Below, piece by piece: positions 23,463 to 31,835 of a DNA stretch of 37,617 nucleotides (within the stretch, counting starts at the first letter, position 1; each line of letters starts with the position of its first letter). Source of the stretch: GCA-002841655 sp964446775. Lineage in GTDB: Bacteria; Patescibacteriota; Patescibacteriia; Patescibacteriales; UBA12465. The notes beneath the pieces were generated by a model. The model was not told the DNA's origin and did no database searches. It worked only from the letters and a program-made list of their open reading frames with translations. A program made the position numbers and the translations under genes. The stretch is taken from contig CAYURA010000006.1 in NCBI GenBank assembly GCA_964446775.1, forward strand, positions 1 to 37,617, in the 5' to 3' direction.

Positions 23463-24140
23463 TTATAACTTATCCCAAGTTTCTCGTCCATCACCTTCTA
23501 AATCAAAACTCGAGCCTAAAAATCGTGGTTTGACTCGTAAATTAACATCTAACCAAGCTTTAATATTAGCTAGTTTTTCCCTATTTTTCATATTTTTAAT
23601 ATTCATATAAAAATTCCTATCAGCACGACACCCCCAAGCGTCAACACCTAACTTTTTAGCGATAAATAGAGAACGGGCTAAATGGAAATCCTGAGTAACT
23701 ATGAGTAAAGAATCTGCCTTAAAAACATTACGTGCCCGATACATACTATTATAAGTATTAAAGCCCGCATGATCTAAAAAAATATCATTAGCCGGGATAT
23801 CCTTTCCTATTAAATAATCTTTAGCCGTATTAACTTCATCATAATTTGGTCCACCATGATCACCACTAACAATAATCTTCCGGACCAACCCAGCCTGATA
23901 TAACTCAACCGCCGTATCAAGACGATCAGCAAAAACTGGACTAGGCACATTACCACTATATACGGCTGCCCCGAGAACTAAAGCTGCTGGCCTTTCATTT
24001 CTAATATCAGCTAAACAGTCATCTACAATAAAGCGGTCATAAGCAGAGACTCTTAAGCCAATAAGCCAAAAAATCCAAAAACCAAAAACTATTAAATATA
24101 TTGACCATCTAAAATATGAATTACGATTAAATTTAGCCAT
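23463..24140 (-). CDS. SanA/YdcF-like DUF218 membrane protein
   Basis: This 225-aa protein has one N-terminal membrane helix (about 12-30) and a DUF218 (SanA/YdcF/ElyC) domain. Family motifs are ALVLGAAVYSGNVPSPVFADRLDTAVELY (about 53-81), KIIVSGDHG, NTYNSMYRARNVF and LLIVTQDFHLARSLFIAKKLG. SanA-type proteins affect envelope integrity in Gram-negative bacteria; the biochemical activity is not established. It sits 3 bases after the helicase-nuclease gene and 7 before ruvB, so it is co-transcribed with DNA-repair genes, which is probably operon packing and not a shared pathway. Confidence 0.87.
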   Translation of the reverse strand: MAKFNRNSYFRWSIYLIVFGFWIFWLIGLRVSAYDRFIVDDCLADIRNERPAALVLGAAVYSGNVPSPVFADRLDTAVELYQAGLVRKIIVSGDHGGPNYDEVNTAKDYLIGKDIPANDIFLDHAGFNTYNSMYRARNVFKADSLLIVTQDFHLARSLFIAKKLGVDAWGCRADRNFYMNIKNMKNREKLANIKAWLDVNLRVKPRFLGSSFDLEGDGRETWDKL

Positions 24141-24143
24141 ATT

Positions 24144-27092
24144 TTAAGGATTTACTTGCCTAAACTCACAAATCTTATTAAAATCACAAAAATTACACAT
24201 AATTGACGGTTTGGCGACAAAATTATGAGCCTTTATTGCCTTAATTTGTGTAACAATAGTGTCTCGTAACTTTTCTTTTTCTTTTTCTGTCGCTAAAAAA
24301 GATACTGATGACGCATCTTCAACATAATAGTATTTTAAAGATAATACTTTTAAATGCAGAACATCTTCTAAGAATAACTGGTAAAGAATTAATTGTCGCT
24401 TTTCTTTCCAATTTATATCTTTTTTATTTTTAGGATTACCTGTCTTATAATCAATAATCTCGACCCCACCAACTAGCTCGTCAACCCGATCAATAGTTCC
24501 TTTAATAGTTTCACCAGCAATTTTAAAAGAAAAGTTTTTTTCTAAAAATAAAGGCTTAGGCAAAGCATCTTGATTTAAAATAAATAATTCAAAGAATTTT
24601 TTTATTGCTACTTGGGCTTTTTGCCAATATTCTTCACGTTGCTCACTATTTTCATAACCATCATTTTGCCAACGCTGATGAAGAATTTTATTCAGTTGTT
24701 TTAAATTAAATAATTTTTTATCTACATCCTCTTCAAACAAAGTGCCCTGAGAACTACTTGCCAAGGGTTTAAGAAAATCATAAAAAACAGAATGCATCAC
24801 CCGGCCAAAAACTAAACTCGCCTTATCAAAAGGAGCAGGGATTTTTAAAATAAAGGCATATTTATACTGTAGTGGGCAAGTTTCATAAGCTGCTAATTGA
24901 GAAAAAGAGAATTTACTAGGCAAATTCTCTACAACTAATTTTTCTTGTAAAAAATCAGCTCCTTGATCTTGCAAATCCCTTAAAAGTTCATTATTCAGAA
25001 TCCCCAAATCATGATATTCAGGTTTTAGTCCTGTTTCTTCAATAAATTGTGAAGCCTTTTTTTCCTTCACTCCTCCATAATCTTTAGCACAGGTGATATA
25101 GAGCTCTCTCTTAGCTCTAGTTAACGCTACGTAAAATAAACGGCGCTCTTCCTCGATATGAGCATCTTTAGAATTAACTAATATTTCTTTAACTAAGCTC
25201 TCAGGAATCGGTATTTTATCACTCCGATTAATAGTCGGAAATTTCTTGTCAGCTAAATTAACTAAAAAGACATATGGAAATTCTAAGCCTTTAGCAGCAT
25301 GGACAGTCATTATTTTTACAGCCTCATCATCTTCATAGTCTAGTTTCAAAGAGCCAGTATCACCAGCCTCTAATTCCAGATCTATCGCTTTCAAAAAGTC
25401 TGGCAAGCGCAAATCAGGAGCACCAGCCTCTAATTTTTTAATCTTTTGATAGAATTGATTAAGATAGGAAAATATATCTTGATCTCGATCAATATCTAAA
25501 CCTTTTAGGATACCAGATTCTTCAACAAAATTAAAAAATAATCGACTAACTAAAGTTGAAGGCACTAAAGCAGAATGTGTCTCAATTAATTTAAGTAGAT
25601 GTTCAATGGGTTGCTTAGACTCTTCACTTAAATCAGGCACCAAACGAGACTGACCCAAACTTTCATATAGAGACCAAGCTTTACGCCGAGCAAAACGATT
25701 TAAGGCGATAATATCAGATTGAGGAATCCTAAAAGGAGAAATGTTCAAGACTCTAAATAATGCTGATGATTCATGATAATCATTGAGTAGACGTAAATAG
25801 GCTAAACAATCTAAAATAATTGTTTTATAATATAAGCCTCTTAAAGAAATAAACTGATTAGGAACACCCCTCCTGGTTAACTCCTTAACATATTTTTCAG
25901 CTGTACTATTAGAACGAGCTAAAATAGCAAAATTAGACCAAAGAACACCTTCATCTTTTTTCTCCTCTCGCTTATATATCTCAATAATCTTTTCAGCAAC
26001 AAAAGCAATTTCATCTTCTTCGCGAGCTAAACTAATAAAACGGGGAGGATAAGTATCCTGATTTAGGTTCCCTCTAGAAATTAACTTTTTACTTATAGAC
26101 AATTTTTCCTCAAGTCGATTAGGATTATTATGAGCAATAAATCGATAAGCCAAATCCAAAATATTTTGACTGGAGCGATAATTCTCTGTCAACACAAGCT
26201 CAATAGCCTTAGGAAAATCCTCTTTAAATTGCATGATATTGGCTAATGATGCTCCTCTAAACCGATAAATAGCTTGATCGTCATCACCAACTACCATTAA
26301 ATTATTGTTCGGAGCAGCAAGAACTTTGACCAACTCATATTGAGCCCAATTAGTATCTTGAAACTCATCAACCATCACATAAATAAATTTATCACGATAC
26401 TGTTTTAGTAACCGTGGACGTTGCTTAAATAACTTTAGTGTATAAGTGATTAAGTCGCCAAAATCTAATAAACTATTTTCTAAAAGTAAACTATTATAAG
26501 TCTGATATGCTCCTGCTAATTCCAACAACCTATCCTTTTCAGTCATGCCTTCATGCTCTTGAACATCTGCCTCATCAAACTCCATTTCATTAACTGTCTT
26601 TAGATACTCTATTGGATCAATATTTTCATCTTTTAGCTTAGAAAAATGCTTTAAAATCTCTGAGATAAACTTAGTGGGATTACCCAATGGTTGGTAATAT
26701 TTCAAATTAAAAAGACTTAAATTATTTTTTAATAAAATCCATTGTTCAGTAGAGTTTAAAATTTTAAAATCAGCCGGCAAGCCAATATCTAAAGAATGCT
26801 CTCTTAATATCCTCTCACAAAAAGCATGAAAAGTATTAATCCATAAATCTAGATAGCCATAAGGCAGTAATTTATCTGCCCTTTCTTCCATTTCAGCCGC
26901 TGCTTTTTCAGTAAAAGTCAATAATAATATCCGATCACTATCTAATTTTTCTGTTTCTAAAATCTCTACTAAGCGCCTAACTAAAACCATTGTTTTACCA
27001 GTACCAGCTCCTGCCACTAATAAAAGAGGCCCTTGACGATGATTTACGGCTTGATTTTGGACACTATTTAAATTAACTAATTTTCCTAACAT
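24144..27092 (-). CDS. UvrD/PcrA-type helicase fused to an iron-sulfur RecB-family nuclease
   Basis: This 982-aa protein joins a superfamily 1A helicase to a PD-(D/E)XK nuclease. Helicase motifs are complete: Walker A GAGTGKT, motif Ia LLTFTEKAAAEM, motif II VDEFQDT, motif III VVGDDDQAIYRFRGA, motif IV ENYRSS, motif V MTVHAAKGLEF and motif VI RRLFYVALTRA. The nuclease has His767, Asp868 in GTIDRVD, and Asp881-x-Lys883 in IIDYKTG. Cys739, Cys966, Cys969 and Cys975 are spaced as in the iron-sulfur cluster of AddB-type nucleases. It could process DNA double-strand ends for recombination, in the manner of AddAB or AdnAB, as a single polypeptide. It is 1 base after the peptidase gene and 3 before the DUF218 gene. 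Confidence 0.94.
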   Translation of the reverse strand: MLGKLVNLNSVQNQAVNHRQGPLLLVAGAGTGKTMVLVRRLVEILETEKLDSDRILLLTFTEKAAAEMEERADKLLPYGYLDLWINTFHAFCERILREHSLDIGLPADFKILNSTEQWILLKNNLSLFNLKYYQPLGNPTKFISEILKHFSKLKDENIDPIEYLKTVNEMEFDEADVQEHEGMTEKDRLLELAGAYQTYNSLLLENSLLDFGDLITYTLKLFKQRPRLLKQYRDKFIYVMVDEFQDTNWAQYELVKVLAAPNNNLMVVGDDDQAIYRFRGASLANIMQFKEDFPKAIELVLTENYRSSQNILDLAYRFIAHNNPNRLEEKLSISKKLISRGNLNQDTYPPRFISLAREEDEIAFVAEKIIEIYKREEKKDEGVLWSNFAILARSNSTAEKYVKELTRRGVPNQFISLRGLYYKTIILDCLAYLRLLNDYHESSALFRVLNISPFRIPQSDIIALNRFARRKAWSLYESLGQSRLVPDLSEESKQPIEHLLKLIETHSALVPSTLVSRLFFNFVEESGILKGLDIDRDQDIFSYLNQFYQKIKKLEAGAPDLRLPDFLKAIDLELEAGDTGSLKLDYEDDEAVKIMTVHAAKGLEFPYVFLVNLADKKFPTINRSDKIPIPESLVKEILVNSKDAHIEEERRLFYVALTRAKRELYITCAKDYGGVKEKKASQFIEETGLKPEYHDLGILNNELLRDLQDQGADFLQEKLVVENLPSKFSFSQLAAYETCPLQYKYAFILKIPAPFDKASLVFGRVMHSVFYDFLKPLASSSQGTLFEEDVDKKLFNLKQLNKILHQRWQNDGYENSEQREEYWQKAQVAIKKFFELFILNQDALPKPLFLEKNFSFKIAGETIKGTIDRVDELVGGVEIIDYKTGNPKNKKDINWKEKRQLILYQLFLEDVLHLKVLSLKYYYVEDASSVSFLATEKEKEKLRDTIVTQIKAIKAHNFVAKPSIMCNFCDFNKICEFRQVNP

Positions 27093-27093
27093 A

Positions 27094-28371
27094 TTAAGTT
27101 AATTTCAATATATTAAATATATCTTTTTCAGCTACTTTATCTATTGGCCCAATCAAGGCTAAATTTAAATTATTTTCCTTCATGATTTTTTTAGCTACTC
27201 TCTGGACATCTTCTAAACTAACTGCCCTTAATATTTTTTCTAAGTCGGCAGGATTTAATAGCTCTTGGCGTAAAATTACTTGACGACCATACCAACTAGC
27301 CAATTCATCACTGGTTTCAAGCTGCATTAATAAGCGGCCAGACAAAATATCTTTTGCTTTATCTAATTCTGCTTGGCTAATGCCTTCATCTTTTATTTTT
27401 TGATATTCATTAACTATTATTTGCACCGCTGACTTTACCTTATTCTTTGGCACTCCTGCCTGAGTGCTGAGATAACCAGTGTCAGAATGACTTTCAACTC
27501 CAGTTCTGACGTAATAGGCTAGACCTGAGCGCTCCCTTAAAGAAATAAATAAACGAGAACTCATTGACCCGCCTAAAATAACAGCTAAAAGCTTTAAAGC
27601 CATTTCTTGAGGATGCCCCACTGGAAAAGTTCTTAAAGCTAAAGATAAATTTACTTGATCAATTTTTTTAAAAATTATTTTAATAGCTGGCTTTTTCTGC
27701 GCCTCTATGACTCTTAATTTATCTTTCCATTTATTAGGCTGAAAAACTGAAAAATATTTATTTGCTAATTTTATATCAGCCGAAGATACTGCCCCACTCA
27801 AAATGAGAGTCATGCTCTTTGCGCCATACTGGCGTTGATAATATTTAATAAAATCATCCCGTTTAAATGACTTAATTGTTTCTTTAGTGCCAATAGTGTC
27901 CCAACCAGCAGGAGTATTACCATAAAGACAGGATTCTAGCACATCTTCAATATGCATTAAAGGATTATCTTCATACATATTCAGCTCTTCAATAATCACC
28001 CCCTTCTCCCGCTCAATTTCTTCTGCTTCAAACTTAGAAGCGCTCAACATATCAGCCAATATTTCTAAAGCTGATTCTAGTTTACCAGCTAATACTTTTA
28101 CATAATAGCCAGTATACTCTTTCGATGTAAAAGCATTGAACTCTCCTCCTAAAGCATCAAGCGCCGAAGAAATATCTAAAGTGTTTGGTCTTTTTTTAGT
28201 ACCTTTAAAAAACATGTGTTCAAGAAAATGAGACAAACCACTTTCTGAACAAGTTTCATACTTAGAACCTGTTTTAATCATTAATAGAGCAGTTACTATT
28301 CTTGTCTCTTTCATCGGCAATAATATTAACGGCAAGCTATTATCTAAAAATTCTTTATTATATTTAATCAT
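27094..28371 (-). CDS. M16-family zinc metallopeptidase
   Basis: This 425-aa protein belongs to the M16 (pitrilysin/processing-peptidase) family. The inverted zinc motif HxxEH is His48-Phe-Leu-Glu51-His52 (GLSHFLEHMFFKGT), and the third ligand lies in VIIEELNMYEDNP (Glu128 or Glu129). The second, non-catalytic half contains GGSMSSRLFISLRERSGLAYYV, the usual Arg/Tyr region of this family. There is no signal peptide, so it is likely cytoplasmic. It is first in the five-gene operon. A MITE-like element ends 20 bases before its ATG, so the operon promoter must lie in or beyond that element. Confidence 0.95.
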   Translation of the reverse strand: MIKYNKEFLDNSLPLILLPMKETRIVTALLMIKTGSKYETCSESGLSHFLEHMFFKGTKKRPNTLDISSALDALGGEFNAFTSKEYTGYYVKVLAGKLESALEILADMLSASKFEAEEIEREKGVIIEELNMYEDNPLMHIEDVLESCLYGNTPAGWDTIGTKETIKSFKRDDFIKYYQRQYGAKSMTLILSGAVSSADIKLANKYFSVFQPNKWKDKLRVIEAQKKPAIKIIFKKIDQVNLSLALRTFPVGHPQEMALKLLAVILGGSMSSRLFISLRERSGLAYYVRTGVESHSDTGYLSTQAGVPKNKVKSAVQIIVNEYQKIKDEGISQAELDKAKDILSGRLLMQLETSDELASWYGRQVILRQELLNPADLEKILRAVSLEDVQRVAKKIMKENNLNLALIGPIDKVAEKDIFNILKLT

Positions 28372-28383
28372 AATTTTATATAT

Positions 28384-28391
28384 TTATATGT
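28384..28391. repeat. Left 8-bp target-site duplication of the MITE
   Basis: TTATATGT directly abuts the outer end of the left inverted repeat. The identical sequence abuts the right end at 28614-28621. Confidence 0.8.
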
Positions 28392-28613
28392 GGGATGATT
28401 AAATTAATTCTGTGTAAAATAGTTATCACAACGAAACGTATTCACTCTTAATTGTTGGCTTATTTGCCATAATTTACTTAATTTTCTTATACCAGTAGGG
28501 GATTTCTCGTGTAATTTATTCATACACGAGAATTATCCCCGAAAACGTCCAAATTTACTATTACATTAGCTAATATTTTAAATATCTTTACACATAATTA
28601 ATTTAATCATCCC
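28392..28613. mobile_element. MITE-like non-autonomous element, 222 bp
   Basis: The ends are inverted repeats of 27 bp (28392-28418 and 28587-28613) matching at 26 positions, each beginning GGGATGATTAAATTAATT from the outside. Exact 8-bp direct repeats flank it. No open reading frame of note lies inside, so it would need a transposase supplied in trans. A long central hairpin is present (28498-28540). An 8-bp duplication and GGG ends are compatible with the IS1595 family, but other families also make 8-bp duplications. The element fills most of the only gene-free stretch above 300 bases, between divergent M16 peptidase and radC genes. Confidence 0.85.
28498..28540. repeat. Central hairpin of the MITE
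   Basis: GGGGATTTCTCGTGTA (28498-28513) pairs with TACACGAGAA (28523-28532) and then ATCCCC (28535-28540): 16 bp with a 2-base bulge and a 9-base loop. It has no T tract, so it is not an obvious terminator. Confidence 0.8.
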
Positions 28614-28621
28614 TTATATGT
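28614..28621. repeat. Right 8-bp target-site duplication of the MITE
   Basis: TTATATGT follows the right inverted repeat immediately and is identical to the copy at 28384-28391. It overlaps GTTAAATTTAAC (28620-28631), a 12-bp palindrome in the radC promoter region. Confidence 0.8.
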
Positions 28622-28638
28622 TAAATTTAACACATCTC

Positions 28639-28647
28639 TGTTATAAT
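28639..28647 (+). promoter_or_regulatory. Predicted extended -10 promoter of radC
   Basis: TGT precedes a perfect TATAAT, an extended -10 element about 50 bases before the radC ATG. No good -35 box is seen; that region falls at the right edge of the MITE and its duplication. A second TATAAT at 28681-28686 is too close to the ATG unless the mRNA is nearly leaderless. Confidence 0.55.
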
Positions 28648-28696
28648 TAAAAGTATAAGTAAATCAACCTAATAAAAGACTATAATTTTAAAAAGT

Positions 28697-29413
28697 ATGG
28701 CCTATAAAATTAAAGATCTTTCTAAGCATCTTGAACACGGAAACGTTTATAAAATCAAACGAATACGAGACATGGCTGAAGGAGAAAGACCAAGAGAAAA
28801 AATGATTAAACAGGGCGTAGGTGCCTTAAATTTAGCTGAACTTCTAGCAATAGTTTTAGGAGTAGGAACTAAAAAGGAAGAAGTCTACTCAATGGCCTCA
28901 AGATTATTAAGAGAATATGGCGAAAAGGCTATTACTGTTCAAAAGGATCCCAAAATTATTATGCGTGATTTAGATATACCTGAAACTAAAGCTTGCCAGA
29001 TTATCGCTTGTTTTGAATTAGGAAGAAGATTATTCCATAAAAAACCAGGTGGACTCATTAGCATCCGCAATGCAAATCAAGCTTTTAACCATCTTCAAGA
29101 AATGGCTAATCTAAAAAAAGAACAATTTAGAGGCCTTTATTTAAACAGTCGCTATCAATTAATTCACGATGAAGTTATCTCCATCGGTGGTATTGATGCA
29201 TCTTTAGTTTCTGTAAGAGAAGTCTTTCGCCCTGCCCTAGAATATGGTGCTAGCGCCATTATTTTAGCCCACAACCACCCTTCAGGCATAGTAAAAGCAA
29301 GTAGAGAAGATGTTGAAATAACTGATAGTTTAATTAATGCTGGGAAAATTTTAGAAATAGAAATTTTAGACCACTTAATTTTGGCTAAAAATAAATACCT
29401 TTCTATTATTTAA
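28697..29413 (+). CDS. radC: RadC-family JAMM/MPN domain protein
   Basis: The 238-aa protein has a helix-hairpin-helix-like N-terminal half (MIKQGVGALNLAELLAIVLGVGT, about 36-58) and a C-terminal JAMM metalloprotease-like domain. The metal site is present: His192-x-His194 in AHNHPSG and Asp205, with H-x-H-x10-D spacing. RadC was once linked to DNA repair, but its biochemical role is unresolved. The first 20 residues are slightly longer than usual. It is transcribed away from the M16 operon across the MITE, and a 100-aa gene follows 1 base later. Confidence 0.95.
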   Translation: MAYKIKDLSKHLEHGNVYKIKRIRDMAEGERPREKMIKQGVGALNLAELLAIVLGVGTKKEEVYSMASRLLREYGEKAITVQKDPKIIMRDLDIPETKACQIIACFELGRRLFHKKPGGLISIRNANQAFNHLQEMANLKKEQFRGLYLNSRYQLIHDEVISIGGIDASLVSVREVFRPALEYGASAIILAHNHPSGIVKASREDVEITDSLINAGKILEIEILDHLILAKNKYLSII

Positions 29414-29414
29414 T

Positions 29415-29717
29415 ATGGACAAGATAAAAAACTATCAACTTCAAGTACAAAACCTTAAATTGCTCAGAGATGCGGGCAGCGTACGTTTTCATGTCGATAA
29501 TAATGACTATTTTGCAACCATTGCAACAGTTCTGAAACTATTAGAAAAAAACCTTAGTGAAGCCATTAAGAATATACCTAAAGCTGAAAAAAGACTTATA
29601 AAAAAAACTTTTAAAAATTTAGAAACAGATTTAATGATTCTCCAAAATAATTATCAAATAAAAATTATCCAAAATAAAGGTAAAACTGAGGCTAAGGGCA
29701 AACTTAGGAGCCAATGA
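29415..29717 (+). CDS. Small hypothetical protein after radC
   Basis: The 100-aa product is not recognised. It is mostly charged and helical, without a membrane segment or signal peptide, and its C terminus is basic (KIIQNKGKTEAKGKLRSQ). The gene begins 1 base after the radC stop, which argues for co-transcription. Its last 64 bases overlap the end of the convergent O-antigen-ligase-like gene. A helical-bundle protein is plausible. No function can be given. Confidence 0.65.
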   Translation: MDKIKNYQLQVQNLKLLRDAGSVRFHVDNNDYFATIATVLKLLEKNLSEAIKNIPKAEKRLIKKTFKNLETDLMILQNNYQIKIIQNKGKTEAKGKLRSQ

Positions 29718-30922
29718 TCAAACAATGTTAAGATAAAAAAACAAATAAATATGCCTAGAAGTCGATTAGATCGGCTTTTTTGATAGGCAAAAATATAAAA
29801 TAGAAGAAAAGAGGAGAATAAAATAATTCCGCCTTCAGTCAATAATAGAAGCCAATAATTATGAGCTGGTTGATAATTCCAGATTGCTTTCTCCTGATCA
29901 TTTTGTCTATCAGTTTGATATAAATCGAGAGTAGAATTAGCTAAACCACTACCTAAGATTGGTTTCTCTTTAAAACTTTCCCAAGCTAATTTATTATATA
30001 CAGCTCTTTCATTAATTGAAATTGTCTCTAGGCGATTACTCCTTTCAAAGCGGCTAAAAACAAGCTCATGATATCTAAATGAAAAACTAATAATAATTAA
30101 TAATGAGACTAAAGCTAATATTATAATTCTTCGTAATTTCTGCCTATTCTCAAGCAAAAAAAATAACATTCCTAGAAAGAACGCTAAAATAGAAGCTCTT
30201 GAAAAAGAAGCTAATAAAGCGAGATTAAATATAGAATAAGAAAAGATTGCAAACAAACGCCAATATTTATTATCACGTCGAGCATATAGATAAGCTGACA
30301 CAATAGCTGCAATAGACATCAATCCACCAAACACATTAGGATGATCAAGTGAGCCATAAGCTCTTAAATAGCGCCCCGAAGCAGTCTCAATTACAGAAAC
30401 ACCAGCTTGTGACACATCATGGAAGGACATACCTAAAAAAGTGCTAGCAAAAGACTTTTGGCCTAAAAATTGAAAGATACCTATTCCTGCTTGAATTAAT
30501 AAAGATATAAGTAGGGCTAGCAAAATATAAAGCTGGCACTTTTTCTTTAATTTATGGAAACTAGTAAGAGTAATCAAAAATAATAGAATCCAAAAATAAT
30601 GATACCAAGATAAGATAGGATCTAAAGCCAAAAAGAATATCATCACCATGCTTATCAGAAATAAACTAAAGCTAATCGTTAATATTTTTGGTAAAATAAT
30701 TCTTTTTAAAGATCTAATATTTAAAATTAAATGAATGATCAATAAAGAAAAACAAATAGGCATGACTAGAAATAAAGAAATTTCCCAGTAATTACTAAGT
30801 GCTGGCCTTAAAATTAATTTAGTCTGCCAAGGCAAAACAAAAGCTAGAGCTAACCATAAGACTAAATTCAAAATAAATAAATAATTTTTATTCGTTAAAA
30901 TATTTTTTAAGTCGTTCTTCAT
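29654..30922 (-). CDS. O-antigen ligase/polymerase-like membrane protein (Wzy_C)
   Basis: The 422-aa protein is highly hydrophobic, with about ten or more membrane helices, and contains the Wzy_C-type region: GSLDHPNVFGGLMS, SFSRASILAF, then the large loop NERAVYNKLAWESFKEKPILGSGLANS and HNYWLLLLTEGGI. Members ligate or polymerise lipid-linked glycans at the outer face of the membrane. I chose the ATG at 30922; the frame extends ten codons to a TTG at 30952, which overlaps the upstream gene more. Even so the ATG overlaps the nucleotidyltransferase gene by 35 bases, suggesting coupled translation. It ends within the convergent hypothetical gene. Confidence 0.85.
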   Translation of the reverse strand: MKNDLKNILTNKNYLFILNLVLWLALAFVLPWQTKLILRPALSNYWEISLFLVMPICFSLLIIHLILNIRSLKRIILPKILTISFSLFLISMVMIFFLALDPILSWYHYFWILLFLITLTSFHKLKKKCQLYILLALLISLLIQAGIGIFQFLGQKSFASTFLGMSFHDVSQAGVSVIETASGRYLRAYGSLDHPNVFGGLMSIAAIVSAYLYARRDNKYWRLFAIFSYSIFNLALLASFSRASILAFFLGMLFFLLENRQKLRRIIILALVSLLIIISFSFRYHELVFSRFERSNRLETISINERAVYNKLAWESFKEKPILGSGLANSTLDLYQTDRQNDQEKAIWNYQPAHNYWLLLLTEGGIILFSSFLLFYIFAYQKSRSNRLLGIFICFFILTLFDHWLLSLPLASVLPLFWIIFI

Positions 30923-31832
30923 AGCGTAGTCTAAATTCTTCACGTCTATCAACTAAATATAGTTTTATGATACCATCACGGATAATCACTCGTGAGTCTA
31001 TGTTCACTTTTTCTTTTAATTTTTTTGGCATAATCTTCCACTGAAATGATTGACTCCAATATTCTATTAAATTAAAAAAATGATGAGTCAAATTATTATT
31101 TAAAACTCTGGCCGGCCAAGATAAAACTAACTCTCGATAAGCTTTATTATTTAAAATAAAATCGCCATTAGGCAAATATTTTTTTAACCAACTATTAGCT
31201 AGCATTAAATGCTGATGATAGAAACCACGGTCATAAAGAGGGTATAAGCCAGCTAACCAAAATTGAAAATAATAATCATTTGGACCATTAGTTAAGGGCT
31301 CCAAATCTAGATGATCTTCATCAACATAAAAGCTTAAACAAATCTTATCCCGCTTATTACCTGGTTTTGGTCTTTGTCTTAATATCTTCATCATTCCAGC
31401 GCAGAATAAGCGGGTAAGCCACATACTATTTTTCTTAGCAATAATAAATATGTCTATATCGCTCGCATCACGTAAATTATGGCGACCTATCAGGTTACTT
31501 AAAGCCACAAATCTAACCATTGGTATTAACTTGAAAATTCTCACTGCTTTTAGGGCAATCCTTATTTTCCGATTAGTAAAATGATAACGTTCTTGCCGCA
31601 TACGTAGCAAATCTTCTCTACCAGGCAGAAAATAAAAACCATTTTTACGAACTAAAAATCCTTTATTAAATAAATACTGACTAGCTGACTCGACTTCTGT
31701 AAAACTTGTTTTTAGATCTAGATAACGCCATATTTCGTAGTTAGTAAGTGGGTGCGAGAATAAATCAAAAAAAATTATTGTTTTAATTATAGCTGCCTGA
31801 AGTTCAGATAGTTTGGATAAATTATAACTCAT
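30888..31832 (-). CDS. Nucleotidyltransferase-fold protein with N-terminal winged-helix-like region
   Basis: This 314-aa protein has an N-terminal region that looks like a winged helix (about 10-80, IIKTIIFFDLFSHPLTNYEIWRYLDL) and then a polymerase-beta-type nucleotidyltransferase motif, SNLIGRHNLRDASDIDIFII (about 111-130), with the Asp-x-Asp metal site in SDIDIF. The remainder is helical. The substrate is unknown. It is placed between rmuC and an O-antigen-ligase-like gene, overlapping the latter by 35 bases, so a role tied to surface glycans is possible but unproven. It starts 3 bases after rmuC. Alternatives are an antitoxin-like MNT protein or an RNA-modifying enzyme. Confidence 0.78.
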   Translation of the reverse strand: MSYNLSKLSELQAAIIKTIIFFDLFSHPLTNYEIWRYLDLKTSFTEVESASQYLFNKGFLVRKNGFYFLPGREDLLRMRQERYHFTNRKIRIALKAVRIFKLIPMVRFVALSNLIGRHNLRDASDIDIFIIAKKNSMWLTRLFCAGMMKILRQRPKPGNKRDKICLSFYVDEDHLDLEPLTNGPNDYYFQFWLAGLYPLYDRGFYHQHLMLANSWLKKYLPNGDFILNNKAYRELVLSWPARVLNNNLTHHFFNLIEYWSQSFQWKIMPKKLKEKVNIDSRVIIRDGIIKLYLVDRREEFRLRYEERLKKYFNE

Positions 31833-31835
31833 AGC

